From NCBI GenBank assembly GCA_016165875.1, contig JABBOT010000031.1:561109-625108 (forward strand): DNA of 64,000 nucleotides. Reading direction: 5' to 3'. Under the pieces are notes generated by a model. That model was not told the DNA's origin and did no database searches. It worked only from the letters and a program-made list of their open reading frames with translations. This DNA is from Acanthopleura granulata. Lineage: Eukaryota; Mollusca; Polyplacophora; Chitonida; Chitonidae. Within the stretch, counting starts at the first letter, position 1; the number at the start of each line of letters is the position of its first letter. The translations under genes and the position numbers were made by a program. Below are positions 9,164 to 20,699 of this stretch, in pieces.

Positions 9164-12100
9164 ATGGCTCAGGTAGTCAATGTCACTGGCTTGGGCAGCT
9201 ATAAAGATGAGCTGGCTAAACACAAAGACAAGACTGTATTTGCACTGTTCACCGGTTCTCCGGACAGCTCTGGCAAGAGTTGGTGTCCTGATTGCGTCAG
9301 AGGTACATCACTTATAATGCACAATGACTGAGTCCGAATTCACTCAACCCCAAAGTCATAACGTTAGAGATTAGGACCATTGAAAGCCTTATTAACTTAA
9401 TGAAGGAAACTTCATTGCACTCTTTACGTTGGCAGAACTGGTGCTGTCAACGCAATGAGTACAAAAGTTATCGAGCTACCTGGAGCTAGCCTCTGTGGTA
9501 TCCATGCCTACACCGGGTACTTACTCACTCACTCACCCACTTAATTTATTTACTTATTTTATATGTTGATTGAAAAGATAACTCTTAATAGGTGTAAATA
9601 AATAAATAAAAAACTAATAAATAAATATACATGTATAACTAATTTCAAAGCGCATGTATGTATGAGGTATTGACTTGTTTAATCCGGTGATAGTCATCTT
9701 GGAATTCGATCATTTCTCAGCAACATTTGCGTTAATTTATTCACAAATGTATTAAGTTTTTCCTGTATCAGTCATGCTATTTGTTACCTAACTTATTTGA
9801 GGGAAAATGGTGACTGGAAAACCTTACAACTCACTATACGATATTTTAGATGCATTGTGACATGCATTTACACTAAATTGTCTGTTATGATTTCAGCTGA
9901 TGGCGTGATACACAGTGCCTTATCCAAAGCCCCGAGTGATGCTGTGTTCATTAACTGCTTAGTGGGAGAGAGAGCAGTGTGAGTAACCATATAAGAATAT
10001 TGTGATAAGTCTACAACTGCATGGTATTTTCTTTGACTGGGGTAAGGTTATTACATGTACACATGTATAACATGCTGTCGGGTATAATAATGTCATGTTT
10101 AAGTCATTAGAAAGAGCCTAGGAGGAGTTTTAAATCAGCAATCTGCGCATTTCATTGCTTTATGTACAGCGTAAGAGAATGAGTTAAGTGCCAGCCACCC
10201 AGCCTGATATACTGCGAGTGGCTTAGGTGTTATGTCTGGTGAATGGGAGGGTGTCTGGTGTCTGAGTCTTGGGCATGGTGGGTGGGTGGGGATGGGGCAT
10301 GGTGAGTGGGCCATAGTGTCTGGTCCTTGGGGTATGTCTGGTGGGTGTTTCTTCATGTCTGGCGGACATGCATCATGTCTGATGGATGTGGTGTCATATC
10401 TGATGGTGGTGGGTAGCATCGTGTCTCATGGGTGGGTGTCATGTCTGATGGATGTAGTGTCATGTCTGGTGGGGGGCATCATGTGTAATAGATGTGATGT
10501 CATGTCTGATGGGACGCACACCATGTCTGTTGGGTGGGGTGTTATTTTGGGCATTCACATATTCTGGTGCGAAAGTGCTGTAAATATTTCGATCAGCATT
10601 AATTAACGCCATCTATAATAGGGAATCTAAATCATGTTCAAAATGGCATTACACTTAAGAGAAGCTAGTAAACAATCACCAAGTAACTGTTCTGGATTGA
10701 TTTTTTTTGTTTGTTTTTTTTTTTTTTTGGCCCATCTTCACTCAGGTGGAAGGATCCCAACAATGAGTTCCGAAAAGAACCCACTTTAATGCTGAAAGGG
10801 GTTCCTACGCTCATCAAAGTAGGCACGGTAAGTTCTGCACTACTGAATATTTTTGTTCACTTTACAGGGCCTTGAAGAAAACCTGGAAAAAATCTGGTAA
10901 ATTGAAAGGAACTTTTCCTCGCCTTCTTGTAAACCATGTTTTTGTTTGGTTGTGCCTAGGAATGCCTTGAAATTGAAAACAGCCTTGGTAAATTTATGTA
11001 TTGTGGGCTTAGGAATAGACATACAACAAAGCTAACCTTAGATTAGACTGTGCATACATGCAGTATACATTATAATACTTTCTCTTGGAGAAATTTGTCT
11101 TGAAAATGTCTGATATACTGCTGTGAGGAAGTTTAGCTAATGTCATTTTGCATGCCTTGAAGCTTGTGTTACTGTAGAATATTTGTTCTATGTAGCCTGG
11201 AAAATCAAATTTTGGACTTGAAAAAAGCCTAGAAATGTGAAATGACTAAGATGTATGAGCCTTGTGAGCACAGAATTCATTGCCACTGAAAATTACAATA
11301 GATTTACATTATGACGTTTTCTTGAACTTGAACTAAAAAAAACTGTACTCTCCATAGTGTTTTAGAGAGTATTTCTTCTTAGTTCATGCATGTATTATCA
11401 AACTTTAAGACCTGGGTGCCTTCTTGATCCCACTCGTAATTTATAGACCTACAACAAATGCATACACTTAGTACAACAATATAATTTATTTATTTGATTT
11501 ATTTGGTGGGTGTTTTACAACATTATGACTAGGACAGTAAAAATGACAGGTGTAAATCAAAATGACTGCTTGAACTAGCTGGCCTATGTAACTGACATTG
11601 GTGTATTATGTCTCGTCTCATGGTCTGTGTAAGTTTACTATCAATTGTGCATGTAATAAAAAATTCTACCAGATTTACTTGTACATTAGAGAGGACACAT
11701 ACATACTAAAATTTGTAGATATCTGATTCCTTAATATTTATACGTGACAGGCTGACATACAGGCTGCATGTATCAGATATGGAGAATGGAGGCTATAGTA
11801 CTATGCTGTTATAGGGGAGTCAAAGTATTCTGAAAACATAATTATCACCGACATCTGACGATCAGAAAGCACATTTTTACAATGTAGTTGGTTCAGGGGA
11901 GGCTACTCTGGAGGGAAAGTGGAAATGGCTGCTCATGGATTAATGGCTTCTGTTCATAAACAAGCTCACTGACTTTGTAGGTCAGTTCTTGTGTCAAGTG
12001 TGCTAACACAATTTTCTGGCCACAATATACTCACATGAGACATTTGTTTGCCCCACTATTAAATCGCATTATTAAGCCACAAAGAGGATACCATGTAGGT

Positions 12101-13180
12101 TACACAAGACCCTTTAAGGAACCTACGTTCATGAATGTTGGATTATATTGTGGGAAAATTAGATGTTGCTTCTCACAGCTGCAATTTGTTTGTTTGTTTG
12201 ATTGATGTTTTATCCCGTCTCTCAAGAATATTTCACTTATACAACGATGGTCGGCATTATGGTGGCGGGAAACCGGGCAGAGCATGAAGGAAACCAACGA
12301 CCATCCACTGGCGGACCTCCTCACTTACGGCCGGAGAGGAGGTCCGCATGAGCTGGACTTGAACTCACATCGACTGCATTGGTGAGAGGCACAGGGTCAT
12401 AACGCCACACTTGCGTCCTAACCTCCTTGGCGTGGGACGCCCCCACAGCTACAAGATGAACATAGGATGATACTACATAGACACAGAGATAAATCATTTA
12501 GTGTGATTTTTTAAATATTGCCAAGGTGTATTTTTCCTTCTCAGTATCCCAAGGTATATTTGGTGCTTTCTCACGGTATTGTCAAGGTGTGTTTAGTGCC
12601 CTTCTCAAGTGTTCTCAAGGTGTATTTCATGCTTTCTTTAAGTATTGCAAAGGTGTATTTAGTGCCTTTTCAAGGTGTTGCCAAGGTGTATTAAGTGCTT
12701 TTTCTCATTATTGCCAAGATGTATTTAGTGCTTTTTCTCCAAATTGACAAGGTTTATTTAGTTCCTTTTCTAAGTGTTGACAAAGTGTATGTAGTATTTT
12801 TTCTCAGACTCGCCAAGGTGTATTAAGTGCTTTTTCTCAGACTTGCCAAGGTGTACTAAGTGCTTTTTCTCAATATTGCCAAGGTGTATTTAGTGCTTTT
12901 TTTGGAATTGGCAAGGTTTATTTAGTCCCTTTTCTCAGAATTGCCAAGATGCATTTAGTGCTTTTCTCAGAAATGCCAAGGATCAATTAGTGCCTTTCTC
13001 AGAATTTCCAGTCTTTAGTGTCTATCTCTGTATTGCCAAGGTTTATTTAGTGCTTTTAATGCATTACCAAGAGGCACTAATGCTTTTCACTTTATTATTT
13101 TTGTGTTACAGAAGCAGCGTTTGGTGGAGGGAGAATGTGCTAAGGAGGATCTGGTCACCATATTGTTCACAGAGGACTAA
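9164..13180 (+). CDS. TXNDC17: TXNDC17 (TRP14), thioredoxin domain-containing protein 17 (complete, 4 exons)
   Basis: Cytosolic thioredoxin-fold disulfide reductase of the TRP14 family, which in vertebrates takes electrons from thioredoxin reductase. Exons are 9164-9302, 9897-9978, 10746-10827 and 13112-13180. They total 372 bp, giving 123 residues plus TAA, the same length as human TXNDC17. The active site WCPDC occupies residues 40-44, with KSWCPDCV as in the family. Other matches are FALFTGS, VWKDPNNEFR, LKGVPTLIK (the conserved cis-proline loop) and the end LVEGECAKEDLVTILFTED. Split codons A47 and V74 rejoin across introns 1 and 2; intron 3 is phase 0. All introns begin GT and end AG. 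Start: the frame is open upstream, but the ATG at 9164 gives the family N-terminus. Introns 2 and 3 carry degenerate minisatellites. Confidence 0.96.
10228..10545 (+). repeat. Degenerate GT-rich minisatellite in TXNDC17 intron 2
   Basis: Irregular copies of (tc)atgtctgatggatgtggtg-like units of roughly 18-30 bp, strongly G/T-skewed on this strand. Too diverged for a fixed period by eye. Confidence 0.75.
12187..12437 (-). mobile_element. SINE family 1 (TXNDC17 intron 3)
   Basis: tttgattgatgttttatccc, aagaatatttcacttat, attatggtggcgggaaaccg, cgaccatccac, cggccggagaggagg, gagctggacttgaactcaca and a worn tRNA-like head. Confidence 0.88.
12516..13090 (+). repeat. ~31-bp degenerate minisatellite in TXNDC17 intron 3 (about 18 copies)
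   Basis: The consensus resembles ttgccaaggtgtatttagtg then cttttctcag. Copies differ by indels and substitutions. The array stops about 20 bp before the exon-4 acceptor. It does not copy exon sequence, unlike the arrays in POP5 and TYW1. Confidence 0.88.
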
Positions 13181-13797
13181 TGCTAGGCCCGATGTCGTCT
13201 GCTTTCTGCTCAGTGACATCCACGACATTGATTCATGTCTCTTCTCATACCTACTTGCGGGATACAGATAAATGTGACAACATGATTTGTGTATTACTCA
13301 TGTTGTATGTGAAGGGAGTCAGTCCGTCAGTCATAATGGAATTGGGAAGATTGTGGTATGATTTGGCAATTATTTTTAGCTACGAGTAAACAGCTTTGTA
13401 AGTCGGCTGTTCTGTTAGTCTGTCGCTCAGATTTTGACATCTACTCTTTTAATACGGGCCTCCTACCTTTGAATACAGGCTCTGTGCATTATGAGGACCT
13501 TATTGTAAGACGACGCTAAATCGTATACAGGGATGTTGCGGCTATTGGGATGTTTTGCTTGCTTTTTAAGGAACCAGTCAGTCACTGAATTCTGATCGAA
13601 ATCGTTTCATGTACATGCATTCTCGTTTTTTGGTACGTTATATGAAAATTTGCTCATGGTTTTAATGAAGTCCTTTGGCAATTGTTTGATACTCTTTGAT
13701 ACTCTTGGGCCGTATTTGAAAGAATGCAAATCTACTAGTCGTGTTTTTCTCCAGCTTTTTACTTTAGCTTATTTGGACTGTATAACTACAAAAGTTA

Positions 13798-13946
13798 TAC
13801 AGCTCATGTTGGCTTCCTCTCCGCCATACCTGGGATGGTCACCTCTGCCCGGTTTCCTCCCACCATAATGCTGGCCGCCGTCGTATAAGCCAAATATTCA
13901 TACGGCCTAAAACACCAATCAAATAAATAAATAAATAAATAAAATA
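13798..13946 (+). mobile_element. SINE family 1, 3' half with (AAAT)n tail
   Basis: cagctcatgttggcttcctc, cccggtttcctcccaccata, atgctggccgccgtcgtata, aaacaccaatcaaataaata. The tRNA-like head is missing. Confidence 0.9.
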
Positions 13947-15277
13947 AGTTATACATATATAAGCAGAAGGTCCGTCAAATATCAATATACAGGAAATCAG
14001 TCTGTAGTGCATTGAACAAAAAACGGATGTTTGTTCAGTTTGAATATTTGTAATTTCGATTTATATCTATACATCGTTGTTGAAATCTTTTATGAGTTCA
14101 ACCTCAGTGAGTCATAAAATTGAAGAAATGTTGAGTGATTAATGAAAAATTCTCAATAAACTCACGCTGTATATTGTGGACTTATATATCATTATTTATG
14201 ATAATAAATCGTAAAGGTTATTCCCAGAGCTAACATCGATAATTGCTTCACGAAAATAGGCGCATAATCATGAAAAAAAAAAGGAAATCTTGAATGATTT
14301 GTGAGAAATTCAGATTTAAAAGCATCTCAGCCATTTGGCATCATCAGCACATCCACTGTGGACGTTTCTTTGTCAAGAAATACAACCAGGCAAATGCCTC
14401 AGCCACCGATCGTTAACAGGTTACACTTATAACCCAGTGCAATCGTCGGACATGCCCGGGACTTAGGACTGTTTGGACCTGTACCACACGGCTGTCCAAA
14501 CAATCAGTACAACGGGCGACCGGGTCGTAGGTCTCGTAGTTTCGAGCATCCGGGTACTTCGCGAAATGCTGATTTTTGCTAATTTCTAGAGTTTAATGAA
14601 CTGTAGGTCTCTGAAACTGTCGTATTTGAAGGTTAGACAAATTCCGTTTACCTCTCCAGAAAATTTTCTGTTTAAAAGCTTTATTTTTCATTTTTTATGG
14701 CCAAGTCTAATTCAAGGCCTATCTCGCCTGGGTTACGTGTAGTCACGTGACCAAAAGCAGTGCAGTTGATTGGCTCAGAGCTGGTATGACATCACTTCAA
14801 ACCACGAATATGAGAAATGTTAGTCCCGGCGATCTTCAGATAATCCGTCATGAACAGGATGACAGATAGCAGTTGACACCCCTGTGGTCGTTTGAGCGAT
14901 CTTACAGGTTTCTTCATCACCCTCGGCATAAAACTATAGGCCTAAGACGGGCTTAGATGAGACAATACTGCAGTGTTATGTTAAATTTCAACCAATCAAA
15001 TAAATAACATGTGGGCTAACATATAAAGTTTTGAATTAATAAAACATTGCTAGTGTAACAGTATGTGGAGTGATCGCTGGTTTTGTCGCCCGAAGTACAG
15101 GAGTTTGTTGTTCAAAAGGGTATTAAATTTAATTTAAAACTCAAATGGCTGCTTTATGGGAGTAGTGATGTTGTGGGATATCATAGAAATTTTCAGGACG
15201 TCAAGGATCCTCCCCGTTGTGGACGTCCGCGCGATTTGCGAACTTTCAAGTTTCACTCTCGCTCAGTTATTGACCTT

Positions 15278-15440
15278 GACATAGTCCTACATGAACTCCA
15301 ATGTCGCTCCAATATTTGGAGTGGTATATATAAACCAGTGGTATAGCGACATCCGAATATCTGTGCGACAGTTGTGTTGGTATAGCGACATCCATATATT
15401 GGTGCGACAGTGGAGTTAATGTAGGACTAACCTTGACTTT
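15278..15440. repeat. Foldback sequence with internal duplication
   Basis: Left arm catagtcctacatgaactcc and onward (15278-15325) is imperfectly complementary to the right arm ending gttaatgtaggactaacc. The right half contains two copies of ggtatagcgacatcc (about 15340 and 15379). Confidence 0.7.
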
Positions 15441-15842
15441 TGATGTAAAATTGGTTGTAAAGTTGGTCTAAAGTGATGTAAAGTTGGTCTATGACCTGGA
15501 ACAGAGAACAAATGTATAGAATAGATTCCGTTAGTACCCTTTAGTTATAGGCCTACCGAGAGGATAAAATACATGTTGGAATAATCTTTAATGAACCATA
15601 ACATAACCCCGTGAATTTTAGAACAGATTAAAATATTAGGCTCGAGAGTCCGAGTCATAACTCAGAGAAATTTAGAGTAGATTAAAACATTAGTCTTGAG
15701 AAACTGTGACCAATGAAGCCGCGTGCTTTTTCAGTGATGCCTTTTCCCAGGAGGTTTGTAAGGTTCAGAGGTGCATTCCAAATAACCATAACACCCACCC
15801 CAGTTGTATTTAAGTTCTTATGTGTGGGTCAGCATCAAATTA

Positions 15843-16097
15843 GAGGCGCCTCCGTGATATAGTAATTACTGTGTTAGTACAGTATAATGACCCAGGAGCC
15901 TGTCATCAGTGCGGTCGCTATGCATGAGGTCAAGTCTAGCTATGGCTGTCTTATTCTGCGATCGTTCCTGGGAAGGTCTGCCAGCTACCTGCGGAATGAC
16001 TATGGCTTTTCTCCGGGCCTGTAATGCTGGTCGCAGTTGTATTAGTGAAATATTCTTCAAGCATGGCGTGAAAAACAAATGAAATAAATAAATAACC
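15843..16097 (+). mobile_element. SINE family 1, nearly full length but diverged
   Basis: Head gaggcgcctccgtgatatag, then aatgacccaggagcctgtca, gtgcggtcgc, gggaaggtctgccagctacc, agtgaaatattcttcaagca and tail aaataaataaataa. Confidence 0.85.
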
Positions 16098-17792
16098 AAG
16101 TGAAATGGATAAACTAGTAAATGTCAACAATAATATGTCATCTGTTGCTTATTGTAAGGGTAATCGTAAGTACACACGCTGAATTTATGTGAACGCCGTG
16201 AATTGTTTTGAAAGATGTGCATATTTTTGTTGAATGTGCTATCCCAGGACGCCCCATTCATTGTTTCAGGAACCTAATTGTTCTGTTTCCGGTGTCAGTA
16301 AAGTATTTTGCAGATTGGAAATGAACGAAAATTGAAATTCCAGTCTGACACTAACAGTGACAAAGGTTACCGATCTCATTATGTAGTTTTACGGACTGAT
16401 GTCATATTGGCGAGGCAGACTGGGTTTCCTGTATAGCAATCGTCAGTTAAAAGTTCTGTAAACACAATCTTACAGTGGGCTGCTATAGCCTGCCAATAGT
16501 TTTCACCTGTGAAATGGTCGTACTTCGTACCTGTAGCAAAACTATGCAGGTACTCTTTTATTCTGTTCTATAGTATACATGTAGGCGGCTATCCCAACAC
16601 TCGCCAGGTGGCGCGTCCATCGCTGACGCCGGAAATGGATGAATCCCAACCTCTTTTTTTTTTTCTGTGACAGTACCCACATGTTACCATTGTTTTCTGT
16701 GGCAAGGTTATACTTATTCGGTCAAAAGTTTACACGATCACGTGAGGCAATTAACACAGCTCACGCATTGCATCATTTTCCCGCGGAATTTTGACAAGAG
16801 AAGGACGATCTACTTCATTGTATTGGTAAGTTTTACGAAAAACCACTTTAAAATCATTATACGCTATTGAAAACATATTTTTTCACTACCGGAATGTCAA
16901 CTTTGATAAATATGCATCTTATGGTCATGAAACCAAGGACAATAATGTTGTTGAGACGATTTTGTTGAGCTAGTATCTGGCTTCAACCGTGAGAGAAAGT
17001 GCATATGCGCATGCGCAGACGTTTGTTTACATTGGTGTATCCACATGGCACAAGCCCCAAAATCTGCTGAAAGCTCAGTCCAATGTACGCTTGTTTCATT
17101 ATTTTCAGGTTTATCCTCAAACTTGCAGTATAGTTTCCTTGTGTTTAAGAATAATGTGATAAGTATATTCTTTACTATACTGGTAGATATTTTGGATAAT
17201 TTTGGGAAGGTTTAATTTATCTTATTGATAGGTCGGAAGTGAGTAAAAAGCTAATTTACATCATACCTGCAGTGAGTTCAGCTGATTAAATTTGATAATT
17301 ATTTACATGTTATGCATATTCTTTCACAACAGAAAAGTCCATTGGAAGTTAACTCAGTATCCATGAATCATAATGTCTTGCTATTTCAGAATTTTGGTTC
17401 GAAATTCAACTTTCAACACCTAATTTTACAGAAAGATCTGATTTGTTGTATTTCATGTTTACATATTTGAAAAATAATCTTGCTGGCTCACTTATCACGT
17501 CAAAATCCGTACAGTGAACACACATGGAGAAGAGAAAAAATTGAGGTTGTCTTTTCTCCATTTTCGGGAAACGGAAAACCAGAGGGCATCCTACTCTGAT
17601 TGTATACCAAGACAATAGATGAAGAGTTAGCTAAATAGGACGAAGATTGTTTAATTTTTCAGACTTTAAGGTTTTCAAAAAACATATAATATGATGACAT
17701 TGGAAAAAAACTTTTAAAAACGGTCTGGGAACCGTAATGTAGGCGACGTCACAATTTTCAGTGCTGTTCAGCTCATGAAAACACTAATATAA

Positions 17793-17868
17793 GCAAGTCC
17801 TGTTCCAAGTGCAGTGCCAAGTCCTGTGCCAAGTGCAGTGCCAAGTCCTGTGCCAAGTGCAGAAAAGA
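17793..17868 (+). repeat. 22-bp tandem repeat, about 3.5 copies
   Basis: caagtcctgtgccaagtgca with gtgc variants, repeated head to tail. Confidence 0.85.
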
Positions 17869-18194
17869 ATAAGTTTCTTTACTGCAATTCGGACTTTCAT
17901 GTATCCTTCATTTTCTAGCTGGCTGATCTCCCATAACAACAGATCGTAGCGTTTATCCTTATCATCATCACATGATGGTTAATGGCGCATTTCGTACAGG
18001 CAGCTTTCATTAAGGGATCAGATAATTGTAGAAGGCGTTGACCTTTGGATGTCGATTTGCGTTAATAATTAAGAATATCACAGCTTAAGATTTGCTGATG
18101 TCTTCAATTATTCAAGAACACGGGGCGTCACAAATTACTCTTTGTCCAGATTCTGTAACGTATACCTACCATAGTTCATGAAAGAAATCCTAAC

Positions 18195-18431
18195 ATGACG
18201 TCCGCGTCGCCTCTTCGGTCGGCCATAAATTTAAACGCACCAGCCTCCGGAGAGTTGTGGTCGTTTTCGTGTTGTAGGCACGACGCTATTGCTGGGTATA
18301 TATTACTCTCTTTTCTAGGAATGCCGGTTTTTATGTTTATTATGGCTAACTGCGGTTTAACCTGGAAAGGGACGTGCTTAAATCGACCTGATGTCCACGA
18401 AAATCCGCCCGCCACAAATGAGCTGAGATGT
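18195..18431 (+). CDS. Possible orphan first coding exon of a single-pass or multi-pass membrane protein
   Basis: An open frame begins at ATG 18195 and meets a good donor (gatgtaagtag) at about 18431. It would encode ~79 residues with a hydrophobic segment at about residues 33-51 (AGYILLSFLGMPVFMFIMA). Cysteines follow the segment. Local CpG content is higher than in surrounding DNA, as expected at a 5' exon. I do not recognise the protein. The helix followed by cysteines is faintly like the N-terminus of sterol C14/C7 reductases, but I found no downstream exons with that family's motifs. It could be chance. Confidence 0.25.
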
Positions 18432-18439
18432 AAGTAGCC

Positions 18440-20650
18440 AAAACGTGAATCTTGCATTCGTGGGTGACGAATGGGGGCTCCCTCGAGGTACATCGTCGTC
18501 TGGGTTAAGACAAAGTTAACATAACCCTTGTTTCCGTCAGCTTGTACGGGCTCATTACCAACCTTCACCACTTATACTTTTACTCAGTTGTGATGGTAAC
18601 CAGGCCCCTCTGTGACGTCATAAGGCGTTAGTTATGGGCAAGAGATCGTCAAAATACAGCCGTGTGGAAGATTGATAATTGAAACATCCGTGCTCATATA
18701 CCTTCACATAAGTTTTATGAAATCATGTGCATTTATGTGTCTGCACTGTGACGTTTTTTGTAAATTTACACCTGAAAATTTTGCAGTTTGCAGCAGTAAA
18801 ATTTATTGTATTTAAATTACAATTAAAATTACATTTTTAGATATAGCGTGGCGATAAATTGTGTGGATTTACTCTTGTCTGCAAATTAACCCACTTCTTG
18901 TGTTTTTTGCATCACTCTTTTTGAAGAGTTGTAACGTTACGTAGCTGTACAATTTTCTGTTAATTTACCATTTTTTTTGTATTATTACTTGTACAGCTGT
19001 TTTGTAATTTATAGATAAATGTTTACTAATGTGTGTATTTTAGAAAATTATTTGTAGATTGACATCCTGTGTGTGTAACTATAATTAGCCGTAAATGCTG
19101 ATGTAAACGACTCCTTGTGCCTGGGTAAAATGACATGAAGAAGTATGTGGGAAAATATGCAGTAAATGATGGCGGTGTAAAAAATACAATAAAAATCTCT
19201 GGTACCCAAATCGGCACGTTAATTTTGCTGTAAAAATACACAAAAACACACCTGCTGCTACAGTGTAAATATACACTTCCAAACGCACGATTTAAATTGA
19301 CTGAAATAAATGCAACTTTTGTAATGGACATGTTTTCCACATGTTATATTAATAGGCCTTATTGACGAAGAAAGTTTTGGTGGAAACAGTGTAACCATGT
19401 GAGACACTGTATGGCTAAAGCTGAATTAGGTAAAAAAAAAACTCTCTTGAATAGAACTGCTTTATATGGTGATAAAAGAAGGTCATGTAAAATCTTTGGA
19501 CTACCGTCTGCTCGAAGGCAGTGTACTGTAATAAAACTTCCTGTAACAAAAGCCAGGTGTTTTCAGTGTAAAATAGCGGCCAAAATGGAATTCATATCAT
19601 CGTGCGAAGTAAAATGTGAACCCAGACAGACCACGAATTGCTCCTGTTACGGAAATTTTACTACGAAAATACCGGAGTTAGTGGCATAAACACCGAGTTT
19701 TCTAATTGGTTTTCTATCCAGGGTGGATCCGATTTTAGCAAGAGCCAGCATCTGTCAGACAGACAATGTACTGAGACTACATCCGGGCTAGGTTCAGTTC
19801 CTCCAATCAGTACTGAGGCCATACACGAAGAATACAATTAAATCAGGAAAATTTCATAAAATTTTGTGACTCAGGCGAATATTAAAACAGATCTCTGTAC
19901 ATACTACCGAGTTAGGTTATTTCGTGTCGGCGATATTTAAATCTATAGTTATCGAAACAGACATTCGTAAACAGCAGCTGTCAACCAAAATGGCCATTTC
20001 ATAAGCAGTTTCCAAAACAGCGTGCAACAGCTACCAAAGAACTAAAAAAGTATATAAGGTACCGAATTAAGTCTGATTTATACAAAAGGTTCAACGGTTT
20101 CCTGTAATGAGGGAAAGTCGCAAGGAATTTCTAGGCGGATCCAAACCATGTGCCATGCAAGTCGTCGTTAATCAAGGCATGTAGGCTATCCCAGCTGCGC
20201 TGTGATTGCACATATCCAAAGTGGCGATTCTATTCGACACGATGAACACCCTGGCTCCCTAGCACAGGGTTAAGTGGAATTGGAGCTGTTAATGAGATGA
20301 GCTCCAGGACCTGCGCTATGAGTATCTTCTTGTTTTCTCTAATAAGAATGCAGTTCAAATCAACACAATTATCCTACATGCACTCATCTGATTGGCGGCT
20401 TTGTGAAATCAAGTGTAAAAGACTTAGGTGTTTGAATAATATAGATTTACTTGTTATTCCTACCTCTCACTGTTAGCTTGTTAAAAATTACAAGATTTGG
20501 GAAGAAGTGTCAGCTGCGAGGAGCAACTCTTATGGAGGATGCCTTTGTTGTTGATGTTGTCCTTGTTGGGAATTATGTTCTTGTTCCTGTTTGAGGTCTG
20601 CACTTTCGAAATGCGCGTGTGCCACAGTCTTTACGAGCGCACATAGATCA
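18440..20650. other. AT-rich intergenic stretch, nothing recognised
   Basis: Short open frames only, none resembling a known domain. No SINE landmarks seen. Confidence 0.45.
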
Positions 20651-20699
20651 TTAGGGGTTCAAGCCATTCAGGCTTAAATCCCTATTGTATCTGTTCGGA

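Larger units (their letters stand above)
13181..18194. other. Intergenic region after TXNDC17
   Basis: No gene recognised. It includes the TXNDC17 3' UTR (a candidate AATAAA at 14155), two SINEs, a foldback sequence and a short tandem repeat listed separately. Confidence 0.5.

Noticed and set aside
18176..18571. 131-codon minus-strand frame
   Set aside because: It overlaps the better-supported plus-strand exon candidate, which has a donor and membrane segment. No family resemblance.
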